From NCBI GenBank assembly GCA_037952775.1, contig JBANAY010000004.1, positions 13,640,001 through 13,704,000 on the forward strand: DNA of 64,000 nt. Reading direction: 5' to 3'. A program made the translations under genes and the position numbers. Within the stretch, counting starts at the first letter, position 1. The number at the start of each line of letters is the position of its first letter. Positions 24,381 to 35,487 of this stretch are shown piece by piece. The stretch comes from Clonostachys chloroleuca (lineage: Eukaryota; Ascomycota; Sordariomycetes; Hypocreales; Bionectriaceae). Under the pieces are notes generated by a model, which did not search any database, was not told the DNA's origin, and worked only from the letters and a program-made list of their open reading frames with translations.

Positions 24381-26736
24381 TCATTCGCCGGAGCTGTGGC
24401 CGAACGCGCGGTACTGCATCTCGAGCACCCAGTTCCCATTGAACTCGATGCCCCGCCGCATCTTCGTCCCTGCTTTTCTCCAGACCGAGCTTCCCAGGCC
24501 CATGTCGGCAACGAACAGTCGCCAGTTGTCTTCATGGGCGACTGAAGCCGTCTCGTCGTCATCATCAGGAGGCGTGACAGCTTCGAGAAGACCCCGCTTT
24601 GGCGCTCCGATAGCCACCACATATCGTGGCTTAACGAATAGTGGCGTTCCATCAATGATGGCAATCTTGCCCGAGGTCGGGTCGATGCCTGACGGGATGT
24701 CTACGGACAGAGTGAACGCCTCGTTCCGGTTCGCCCACTCCATGAGCTCGTACACGGTAGCCTGATCACCGATCCGCAGTTCCTCAAACGACATGGTGAG
24801 GCCCAGTAGGGAATCGATGATGAGTGAAATGGGTATCCGAGTCCCCGACGCGGCGTTCTTCCGTAGGTACTCGAAGAATTCCGTCTTGCTCATCACCTTC
24901 CCTCCAAAGGCTCTGTATAGGTCAATCTGCCGCCGGAGATCCTCGAGCAGATCACGTTCCCGCTCGACTCCCACGATGCAAATGACCACATCGATGTTCC
25001 TGTTGCGGAGGTGCCGAGCCGCCGCCATTGCCCGCACGCTCGACTTATTGTTGCCTGCCAGAATCACTGTCGTCGCGTTGTCCAGCGACGCCTCGCAGCC
25101 CGCCATTTCGAACCGCACTTTAACGGCCGGATCGGCAAGAGCTCGTAGGGCTACTTCAGCTATGCCTCGCCCCGAGTTCTCGGCCATGAGATCCTCTGTG
25201 AACCCAACCTCGTTCGCCGCAATGTTCTCTAGGTTCAGCATCTGCAGCGAGGATATCGTTTCTAGTCGACGGTTGGAGGAGATGATGTAAAGCCCAGGGC
25301 GATTCGATCGTTGCTGGTTGCTGTCAGCATGCAAGCCATTTCTCCTTCTATTGACAATCGGGCTCCGGCGCACAAGAATACTCATCTCACTTACCGCGGA
25401 GTTCACCCTCGACAGTGGCTGGGCGCCAATGACCACCTGGCTAGCCTTGCGGGACTGCGACCGCCGTGAGACGCCGCGCTTGCTCTCGTTCCTACGCAGG
25501 CTGGACGCTCTGGGTTCCCGGCCAGAGTTTCTCTCGCCGCTGTTGACAGCATGCGGGTCATCCGCCTCGCTGTTCCAGAAGCCGGCGTTCTTAGCGATGG
25601 CGGTCGGGACATCGAGCACATTTTCCGTGTAATGCAGATTCTTGCCCCCGTTTGTCCCTGGCTTCGGTCGGCGGTTGTGGGAGACGAGTCGGTCGCCCTC
25701 GTCGATCTGATCCTCTTTCCGCATCTGGTCGAAGATGGTCCGCTTGTCAAACTTGGCCAGGTTGTTCTCGAAATCAAATTCGCCCATTTCCTCCGTCACA
25801 TCCTCCGAGGCCCAGCCATTCCCGTCACCATTCCCCTTCCGGCCCCGCGACAGACGCTTCAACGATGTGAAGGGTTGAAACGCTGCCGTGCTCTGTAACA
25901 TCGGTGTCTGCCTCCAGCCTTTGCCTCGCCCGCTCGGCTGCGGCTTGCTCGCCGGGGAGTGTTCGAGCGCTGTATCCGAATCCTGTCCCGGTGGGAGAAC
26001 CTGCTTCTTGGGCCGCCTTCTCCGTTTCCGCTGCTGCTGCTTTGCATTGTTTGTGGGTTCTTCCGAGTCCGACGGTTTCGTAAGTTCTACCCCAGCTGCC
26101 GCCTCCACCAAGTGCAGACGCTCCAACGGGATATGCCCTGCGACCTCGACGGCTGGAGACTGTGACCTCGGCCGCCGGTTCACGTGGATGCCTTGCAGCA
26201 CACCTGGTGAGTCACTGCCGTCGAGCATTTCCAGCAGAGTTGGGGACAGCTCCCCTTCACTGGGGAAGCTCGTAGCCACTGCCGGCTGTGTAGGCCGCTT
26301 GACGCTGAGAATGGCAGGGTCATCGAGATGGGGATGGGAAGCCTGCGTCGGCGTGCTGACTACCGGTTCTGGGGCTTGCGCGGCGGCGAAGTAGGCTTGC
26401 TGAGGGTCTACCTTGACTTCACTAAGGTCGGCGATGTTGCTCGCGTCGATTTTCGTCTCGGGCGACCACTCGTTCGATCCCGCCACGAACACTAGCGTAG
26501 ATGTCAAGGTCAGCATACACTCTTTCTCCCTCGTCCTTCCACAGATTCACTGCCCCGCTGGAAGCTGCAGCGCCAAACTAGCAGGACTGTAATTGTGATA
26601 TGCCGCGAGGGGTCTTACCGTTGATCAGGGTCAGGCTACTTCCAGCCTCGACATCTCTCACGGTACCAGTTACCTGGTACCCAGCAGGCTCCCTCAGAAC
26701 CACCCGCATATGCAGGCCGACGAAACGGGCTGCCAT
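24381..26736 (-). CDS. edc3: Enhancer of mRNA decapping 3 (LSm, FDF and YjeF_N domains)
   Basis: EDC3 is a cytoplasmic P-body scaffold that binds DCP2 and the DDX6/Dhh1 helicase and stimulates decapping. Exon 1 (26619-26736) encodes the start of the LSm fold, MAARFVGLHMRVVLREP. A 127-nt intron (26492-26618; GTAAGA donor, CTGACC branch site, CTAG acceptor) joins in phase to FVAGSNEW, giving 742 residues. After a long disordered region comes an FDF motif (EFDFENNLAKFDKRTIFDQM, about residue 275) and then a C-terminal YjeF_N Rossmann domain from about residue 453 (ATTVILAGNNKSS; SLIIDSLLGLTMS; LSVDIPSGIDPTSG). This is the standard order for the family. The YjeF_N fold resembles NAD(P)HX epimerase, but in EDC3 it acts in dimerisation. 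There is no frame break. Confidence 0.94.
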
Positions 26737-29143
26737 GTTGGAAGTTCCAGGGGAGACTGACTGCTCGACTTGGACGTTTCTGCCGTCGTTGCGATTGTCG
26801 GTGTTGTAAATATTCAGGATCGTGTGACGATTTGTGGATTGGCTGCTGGGCCGCCAAGAGGGCTTCGTGCGGACCTGTTCGGCTGGCGTGTGTTGAGGGG
26901 CTCTCTGTCTGCGAAGTCGCTGGGTTGGGCAATTCGATAGCTTGGGACGGTGCTGGTTCTTGCGAGCACGTGTCCAGTACGGCGAGGGGAAAAGTTGAGG
27001 TTGAGGTCGAGGTTGACGAGGGAGGATGGGGGGATCAGGATTCAATGGGTAAATTCTGTAGGGCTGCCAATTATGGTAGTGCGCTTAAATTATTTAGCCT
27101 TCGTTGGACAATCCACTGCGATGGTTGAGTCGCTGGGTTCAGCAGAGAAAGAGCGTCGTCCCACAAAGCAGCCCGATGCCTAAGCCGAAAAAATCCAGAG
27201 ACAAAAAAACCCAATCGAGAGACATAGAACAGGGATGAGATGGAGACAAAGTATATGACAGAGGGAAAGAGGGACTAATAATAATAATATATCAAGGAGC
27301 TGGGTGAAGAAGGAAGAGAGAAAGAAAAATTACGTACGATGCGGGAGACGGTTGTAGAACTGCAGGTCGCCACGCTCCGAGTACAGGCCGTCTCACCCCA
27401 GGCACTGCGTCTCCTTGCTATCGATGTCCGATGTAGGTACGATGCACGCGAGATGCTACACCGCAGATTGGGAGACATTAGCTGTCTTTCCCGCCAGTTT
27501 GTCCCATGGTGTGGATAGCACTACTATTATTACCTGGTCATGTCGTCGGTTTAGCAGCCTGGTGCCTGCCTGTCCCCAGAGCCATTACTATTATTAATTG
27601 GCTGGAGGCTTTGTCGGCAGGTGCCCAGGCTGTCAGTGCCTTCCCAAGCCCCCAAAAGCCCCCCATCGAATGAAGGAACGGGCGCACCGCTAGCCCGCGA
27701 CCGGCCTAGTGCTGTCCTTGCACCTTCCGTGACAATTACCCGCTTCCAGCCCGTGAAAGGGAACATTATAGCTGCGGCGATTGCTGGAGGCACCCGAAGG
27801 CAGCCTGGAACGTGCTCTTAGCGAGCAATCTCCAGGCAGGCCTGTTGACCGGGGAGATGGATCTTATCGACTTATTAGTCCCAGCTAGCAACGGCTTACC
27901 CTGACGCCGGGACTGACTCAGGCCATAATCGATGTGCATTACCTCCACCGCCGACATGGATATGAGAGCTCGCAACGGCCGGCGCGCTCATGGCATGCCT
28001 CAGTCCTAATTACATGTTTCTGCCAGCACGGAAGGCGGCAGACCTCTCGGGCGGGATTTGTCACACTCAGACATACAAGGTATGCTGCGCTCGGTATTCG
28101 GGATGTGGACTCGCCTGCGCCCACCACTACCCTCAGACTTTATGGTAGCACTGGCCGGCGAATGAGTAAGGTCCCTGGCGATTGCATCATGCATGCAGAT
28201 AGATGCCCATTCGAATGTTCCGTGGATGCACAGCGATAGGCTGCGATGATACGCTGACGCGCTTCGTCGTCGAATAGTTCAGCCGACGCTGACATGCAGG
28301 CTTCCTCGCGTGTTACCTCGATTTTTTGTCGCAAGTGCGCAACTATCCTTCCGTCTGATGCCCGTTGCCGCTTGGCAGGACCGAGTAATCAATCATAGAT
28401 CGCCTACATTTCTCCCAGGATTTTTTTGCCCCTTCTCCCCCAACTCTCTTTCCTTTTCATCAAGATCATCTGGTTGGAAATTCTATCTGGCATGTCTCAC
28501 TCACCATGGGCAAATCCCAAGGCGGTATTGCGCTGGTCCCTGCCAACTCGAGTAATTGCTGGCCCTGCTGAATACCCAGGTTCATGCCCCAGCAGGAGAT
28601 TGTCCCGAAGAAAGGCGGCTTGAATCACACAAGGGTCACCCTTCCCAGGAGTCAGTCTCAGGTATTGAGACATGATTGAGATATTAGGCCCTCGGTTTTA
28701 CTCAGGCCGGCTCTCGGAAACAAGCCCTCGCGCATCACGGCATGGAGCGGGCGGAAACATGCATGGACGCCAGTTCAATCATGTCCGATACGAGACACAA
28801 TGTGGGCATTGATACCTGAATAGGCTCATCTAGGGTCCTAGATGGATGGTATGCGCTTCGTTTCACATACCTAGCTTCTAGCACTGGGCAGCGAGATGGG
28901 TGAGAGCTTCACGAAGGCCTAACGTAGTGTGAATTCTTTTGTATTCTTCGTGACAATCAGGTAAACCTATTCATGCTGTGGTGGTATGGGCGACCTCGCC
29001 TGTGTGTTGGATCCTAGAAATATGACTCCTTCAAAACTCCATTTATGGCCCTTTCCTCTATGGTTTCTCTAGAGAGTGATAGTTTGCCTCCCATGATTCT
29101 TCACATCTTACTGCCTCCAATGTATATAAATGCCGAAAACATC
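26737..29143. other. Intergenic: EDC3 promoter side and PIF1 3' side
   Basis: I see no supported gene. A short run of TAA trinucleotides occurs around 27276-27290. Open frames are short and without motifs. Both flanking genes point left, so this stretch carries the EDC3 promoter and the PIF1 terminator. Confidence 0.5.
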
Positions 29144-31863
29144 TTAATCATCTAACAAGCTGACGACAGTAGGCGCTGCTTTCTTAGGTATTAGCGTAGG
29201 GCCCTTTCGACTCGCCGTTACATCAGTGATTGAAGACACCTTTCTCGCATGTGCATCATCTACACTGTAAAGCTGTCTGTAGAACTGGCAGACTCGAGGG
29301 TGAGCCATGACTTTGGCCTTGTTGAAATTGAGCACTTGAAGCCCTGCCTGGCTGGTTGCTCGGCTCAAGGCAACGTAGGCCTGGCCTCTCTCGAAAATTT
29401 TGCCCAGGTTAACTGTCACTCTCTCCAATGTCTGGCCCTGAGCCTTGTGGATGGAGAGTGCCCAGGCCAAGATTAAGGGGAGCTGCATGCGCTTTGCCTG
29501 TACCTCGCCGTTGGGAAGCTCTACCTTCCATTCTTCTGGTTGGCATAAAATTATTCGGCTCGTACCGTCAGTAGCGGTAAACTGAACCACTGGGAACTTT
29601 TGCCCAGAAACAGAGTCGGTATCCTCATCTCGGCTGTACCCTTTCAGCTTCTTTCGGGCTTTGTCCATTGCATCGCTCATTTCGTCATCGTAGCTTTCAG
29701 CGCTGGTCATGTCGAAGGTTCTCTCATCTGAGAATGCAATGACCTTGCCAAGAGATCCATTCACCAAATTCTCGTCCAAGTTTTTGATAAGCATTACTTG
29801 GGCATTGACCTTCAGATCGATACTCTTCGGTGCCATCATATTTGCCAAGAGCTTGTCACGAATCGCTGGTTCCCCTGAATCATATGCAGGATACCTTTGA
29901 ACGACACCAGGAAGGCTTTGAAGACGGGAGGCATTGGAGTTCTCGACCTGGGCCCGGGTCGGGTAAAGCTCTGCCATGTCGACACCATCGTTGAATTTTA
30001 GAGGTCGCGCCAGCGCCTTGAACGCCCTTTCTGATGCTGGGCTGATTTCTCCGAGTCGCATTTCGTTGAGCATCTTTGCGAACACAGGATCCCGCTGACG
30101 GAAAACTTCGGTGAGGCCAATAGTATGATCAATTGTCGTATTCCACGTCGACGCTTCGAATGCGAACTTGACCTCCCGCTTCGAGTCTCCATCAGGAACT
30201 GGCGGAAGCTGGAAAAAGTCGCCCGTTATAATGAGCTGGATGCCTCCCCAGGGGCCCGTTGTTTCGGATGACACGTCCAATCTGGGAGAGTTTGTCAAAC
30301 AGCTCTGCATCCACCATAGATATTTCGTCGATAATCAAGCATTTGGCTTTCAGCCAGCGGTTCTTGGCCTTTGGATTCCGCCTGATCTTCTTTGTCAATG
30401 TGGCAGCATCCTCTTTTCCAAGTCCAATACCTATATGGGCATATGTAAGTAAATTGAACACGCCAAGTCGGGTTGCTTCAAGTTGGATTGCTTACCTGAA
30501 AAGCTGTGGAGTGTGATACCACCAATGTTACAGGCAGCAAGTCCAGTGGGTGCTGTCACAGCAACACGCTCTGGGTCCCTGGCATATTTTGCCTTCAACT
30601 CCTTGATGATTGCTCGCATCAATACTGACTTTCCTGTTCCGGCCGGTCCTGTGAAGAAGAGACTTTTGCCCTTGTTTACCACCAAGTCCAAGATGCGTTC
30701 TTGTTCCTTTGAGAGAGCAAACGCATCATTCTTGGGCCTGGAAACCTCGGCAACTATCTGGGCGGCATCCGGAGGCAGTTCATCCTTGGTGTCTGTTTTG
30801 GAAGTTTGGTGTTGATTCTTCAATAATCGCTTTTTCTCTTTAGTAGCACTTGCCGAAGGATCCCAAAAGCCCTTGGAGCTTTGGTGAGCTGGTGTTTTGG
30901 CCACGTTCGGGGTAGTGCCCCAGTTGGCTTCATCATCCTCATCTTCCTCTTTCCACGGGAGTCGGCTGCGCTTTTTGGCCTTCTTGACCGGAGGTAGATC
31001 ATCATCCTCTCCGAACGACTCACGTTTCAGGGACCCGCCTGTGGTGGTCGATATACTCGATTCTGCGCGCGCTAAACTGGGCTTCTCCCAGTGTGAGGGT
31101 GGTGAGGAAGACCATGACATGTATTGTGACGAAGGAGGAATGTTCTCTTTGGGTTTGCACACTTCCGGTTTGCCAGGGAGAGCTATTGGGGCTTCAAAAT
31201 CGAGATCGAGATTATCATCATCGCTGAAGTCGTTTTCATCGAACCATACTATATCGCTGACTGAGTTTTGGGTGCCATTTCCGCTGGCGAAAGCATGGCT
31301 CGACTCGTCCTTGAAGGAATTCGAGCTGGAATTTCCATATAGGGACATCAGGGAACCTCGCCCAGTTACTTGCTTTGGTGTAGGTTGGGTCGAGGTTTCT
31401 GCTTGGAGAGTCTGGTCCGTCCTCGCCGGCCCGGAAGAGAAGCCTGGGAACCCTGGCTTCTTGAACTGCATCCTGATATCACTGCCGTTACTTGAACCCG
31501 GGGTTTGGTTTGTTGAAGGGATGCCAGCTTGGTTCAGATGCTTGGCGAGAGGGTTTCGGGGGGAGGCGGGTTCGCCACATAGGCTTTGTTGGCTTTGCCT
31601 AACATTGCGTCGGATTCGACTATCGTGTGCTGGAAGTGGGCGGGTGGTGTATTGGCATGAAGCAGCTGCGAAGACTTCCGGGCAAGACAACGACTGGACG
31701 GCGAGGATCGGAATACCAGAGCTGGAAACCTTGGTATCATAAAAGAGGAAAGAAGCGGACAATTCGTAGCGGCAGGAAGGAGTCGGGGGGCTCTCAACAG
31801 GCTAGACGTTGGGAGTCGTGAACCTGATCTCCCAGCCGCGGGGAAGATAGGAAGGTGTATCAC
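29144..31863 (-). CDS. pif1: PIF1-family 5'-3' DNA helicase, two apparent frameshifts
   Basis: Pif1/Rrm3/Pfh1 helicases unwind G-quadruplexes and replication barriers and maintain mitochondrial DNA. Exon 1 has Walker [12 protein letters not shown] and [20 protein letters not shown]; a 65-nt intron (30431-30495; GTAAGC donor, CTTAC branch site) joins it in phase to [12 protein letters not shown]. Exon 2 has Walker [48 protein letters not shown] and [15 protein letters not shown]. The frame breaks after GRVIRNNG (GC-rich site 30246-30257; two bases seem lost, expected NNG-R-P-WGGIQ). It also breaks at a G6 run, 31558-31563, where one base restores continuity with an upstream Arg-rich leader starting at 31863 ([16 protein letters not shown]). 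Corrected length is 885 residues. If the 5' correction is wrong, the start would be the ATG at 31762. Confidence 0.88.
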
Positions 31864-32687
31864 GAGGCGATCCGAGTGTTCTAGCTTGGACCTAGGAGCA
31901 TGCGCCCTTTATCGATGGTATAAATCCAAGACGAGCGAAAGGATGGGTGACTCTTTGTGTGATCAGAAACAAAGAGCCTTCAATTGATCGCTGTCGATCC
32001 ACAAGGTTGTCAGTCGCGACTTGTGGGCGACTCATTACCAACCCGGCCGACTACCCCCTAACCTAGAGCGCAGGAAGAAGAAAATAAATGGGATGGATAT
32101 AGGCGACGCGCCGCTCCACAAAGGAAAGCGCGTCTCTCTCGTGGTCACGTGAGCCCATTAACTTCCATCGCTCCTACCCTGCCAAATGCATGTTGTCTCA
32201 ACAGACACCTTGGTTGGGCTGTTATTGTATTCTTCTCGAGCCTGATAATTACTCGCAAAAAGACAACTACGGCAAATTATTCGCCTCTTCTTTTAGTGTG
32301 CTGAGGCTTTTACTTCGTGAAGCATATCAGGCTGTCCGACCACCAGAGATACATCCCCAGACTCTCTCCTAAAACAGCGACACTAGGTTCAAAGTATCGC
32401 CATAGGAGCAGCATGTCTGTCCCACCGAGAAAGAGGAACGGCTTAGACATACAGGAGCATTGACCCTGAACATCATCGATACCTAGTGGCTGGCTCACAA
32501 AGTCGTGCTCAATTGAATGTTAATACTAAGCTAAGCTAAGTCAAGGAAAAAGAAACCAATCTTCAGGTGTCAGTGTCTGTTTCCCAATAATACTGTCAAT
32601 ACACACCGAACGAACTGAAGCAAGCTAATCCATCAGAATAATAGATAAACATGTTTTTGAACACTAGCAAGCAATTTGCGAAGACCC
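31864..32687. other. PIF1 upstream region and 3' side of the poly-Q gene
   Basis: There is no supported gene here. A GTCACGTGAG E-box-like element lies at 32144-32153, about 280 bp upstream of the PIF1 start, next to GC-rich CGACGCGCC and AGCGCGTC sequences. These could belong to the PIF1 promoter, but that is only a suggestion. Confidence 0.45.
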
Positions 32688-35487
32688 TCAATCCCTTCCC
32701 CTGGTTGCATAGGTTGGTCGCCTTCCAGTCGGCCTCTCAGGGGAGGGGGAATAATCCCGAGAACTAATGTACCTGGACCTCGGTTCCCCTCTCTCATAAC
32801 GCCCTTCATAACGGTCACTAGACTCATGGGGAACTCCCTCAGTAAATCGTCGTATTTTGTCAACAAAGTTGTCTTTCTCATACGGACGTCCTGCCCGATC
32901 TTTGCCACGGTCACCTCCCAGAGGAGGTCGATTGTGGCCACTTCTACGCCAAGGCTGATCTCCATCGAGGATCTCGCGGCCAACCTCATCTGGGGTCATT
33001 CGGCGCACGCTCTGGATAATTCGCGGCGCATAACCCTCATGTCGCGAGTATTTATTGCTATCATCTCGAGCTCGGCGAGGGGAAGGTGAAGTACGCCGCA
33101 TGTATTCTGGTCCCTTTCTATGAGATGATCGTGGAGAATGTGTACTCTCGTATGTGTAGCGAGGCTCATCATCGTAATACCTTCGAGGAGATGGTGATGG
33201 CGCCCTACGGGCGTATCTCTGGTCCTCGGTATAGGCTCTGCGAGGAGAGTGGGGTGAGGCCTCACGAGCGAACTTCCTGGACTTTCCATGATGCCGGGTG
33301 GGGATGCCAAAGTGCTCTTCTGAGTAGCGTCTCGAGCTCTTCTTCACCTTATGATGCGATCCGCCCGAGGTGGACGTTGCTGGAGTGGAGATGTCACTCG
33401 CACTGTCTGACCAACCACCATCGTAATCGGAAACAGATTCTTCAGAAATGTGAGGCGAACCGGGATGGCCATGACGCTTGCCTGACGAGCCTTTCCCATT
33501 TCTATCCCCTTGGTGCTTGCTGTCTTTGTTTAAGGAGACCGGGGTTGGTATATGAAGAGGTGGCACGTGAGGTGGCGGCGGAAGAGGCCCCTTATCTCTA
33601 CCCATCCCCTTTTGTCCTTGTTGATCTTTCATTTGCGCCGCAACTTGTGCTGGGATAACTTGGGCCTTTTGCTGCTGGTTTTGGGGACCACCGGGGTGAC
33701 CTCCTTGCCCTTGAGGCAGATGTCCATGTTGATGTAGTACGGCAGGCTGAGGTTGTTGGGGTTTAACAGCCTGGTTATGCTGCGGATTTTGCGCCATTCC
33801 AGGCTGAGCCTGTTGCTTCTGCAGATTTAAGCCAGGCTGTTGCTGCTGCTGCTGCTGCTGGGGTTGAGCGATATTAGGCTGACCCTGTGGTTTGTGCTGC
33901 GCTGCAGGCTGTTGCGGCTGCTGTTGTGGTGCCATACCAGGCTGAGCTGGCTGCCTCTGCTGTGGCATTTGTGGCTGAGGCTGAGGCTGAGGTTGAGGTT
34001 GCTGTCTTTGCTGATTGATAACAGGCTGCTGCTGTGGCATCATGCCAGCGTGACCCTGAGGGGCCACGGGAGCCTGTCTCTGTTGGTAGGCAGCGGCAAG
34101 GCCATGATGGTCTTGGTGATTGCAATCTTGAGGCCCTGTATGATTTTGGCCTTGTTGCTGTGGCCTCTGTTGTCCCATGCCAGCCTGCGGCTGCGGCTGC
34201 TGATGCATGTTGTGCTGCTGCTGCTGTGGCCTTTGTTGACTCATGCCAGTCCCTTGCTGCTGGCCCATATTGGGCTGCTGGTGAGCCTGGTTCTGAGGGT
34301 GTTGTTGATTCATATCATATTGTTGCTGCTGCTGATGGTTCACAACAGGTCTTTCATGCTGACCCATGCCAGCCTGGGTCTGATATCTTGCATCATAGTT
34401 ATGATGATCTCTGGTGGGATAGCGTTCTTGACCGACACCACTACGTGGAGCGTATTGTGACGGAGAGTGCATATCGTCGTAGTCTGAGAAATGACGCGAA
34501 TCTCGTCCGCTCTCCGGAGAGCGCCGATCACGTTGGTGGTACTCGGCAGGCCGCCGATACCGCCGCATCTCATCATCTTCCCGCGACGCCTCACTTTCTC
34601 TGAAGGACTGCGGGGGGCACTCCTCAGGGAGCAGAGTCCGTTTAAAATAAGCGGTGATAGAGACAAGCGCAATCACGTGCTTAGACTTTGAGCTGCTGCT
34701 TCGTCCTCTATCTTTATCGCTCTTGGACTTTTTGTGACCCTTCGAGGTAGTTTGACTTCTGCCTCTTCCGGTCCTTGCTCCTGTTGCGCTTCCTGTCGCT
34801 TCTGCTCCAGTCTTCGTGGAGTTCTTCACGCGAGTCTCGCAGTGAACGATCCACCTTTTGAAAATTGGTTTCGAACTGGATAAGCTCGTGTGAGAAGGAG
34901 TAAGGATCCTCCTCCTTATCCTCTAGGTATCTACGGGCGTACTCCAGCTTCTCCTGCATGAGCGATGATAGCTCCTCTTTGAGTTTGTCCAGAACTGGGA
35001 GTGTGTGCTGCTCTAGCTGCTCAACTTTGCGCATAGCAGCGTCATTTGTGACGTGGAGCTCAAAAATCTTGGCATGCTCCCAGGGGCGTTGGACTGGAGA
35101 GCCATCTTCGTCACGTCTGCACATTTCTATCTGGACAACTCGGATGGTAGAGTTGCCATCCAGAACTGTGAGTGTATGACGGCTCCCCCGAGCATCATGA
35201 TACTGGGGCCGCAGCTCAGACATCCGTGGTGAGGCTGTGCGAGGATATCTCTGGCTGCGATCACGACGAACTGCCAATGGCATGTCGTCTTCATGGCCCC
35301 TGGACCACTGAGAGGGACTATAGCTCTTCCTGGGGATGGGCATGTGAAGAGAATCAGGGTCAACCCTGCTATGAGGCCTGCTGTATGGCCCTTGACCAAC
35401 GGGAGGAGGAGGGATTGCAGGCCCGCGGCCGCCTTCACGAGGAGACCCTGGCCCGCTGGTCTGAATGAAACCTTGTGCCCCATTCAT
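32688..35487 (-). CDS. Unknown poly-Q and Arg/Ser-rich protein, one frame break
   Basis: I do not recognise this protein. The first frame starts at 35487 (MNGAQGFIQTSGPG). It has a Pro-rich head, an ordered stretch (LTVLDGNSTIRVVQIEM, WEHAKIFELHV) and a helical, coiled-coil-like segment (VEQLEQHTLPVLDKLKEEL) before a basic run and a stop at 34714. The second frame opens upstream at 34829 and runs to 32688. It contains a roughly 235-residue Gln/Met/Pro/His-rich region with a pure Q run encoded at 33839-33862, then RS-rich sequence (SPHSPRRAYTEDQRYARR, SPSPRRYYDDEPR). The two frames join if one A is removed from the A5 run at 34729-34733 (932 residues), or if two bases are added. A 69-nt in-frame GT..CAG segment downstream could be an optional intron. 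The RS repeats and basic tracts hint at an RNA-related nuclear role, which is inference only. Confidence 0.7.
33839..33862. repeat. CAG/CTG trinucleotide run (poly-Q)
   Basis: A near-pure CTG run on the plus strand encodes about eight to nine consecutive Gln codons on the minus strand. It lies inside a longer Gln-rich region of the unknown protein (about 33640-34350), where imperfect CAG/CAA-rich units recur. Confidence 0.85.
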
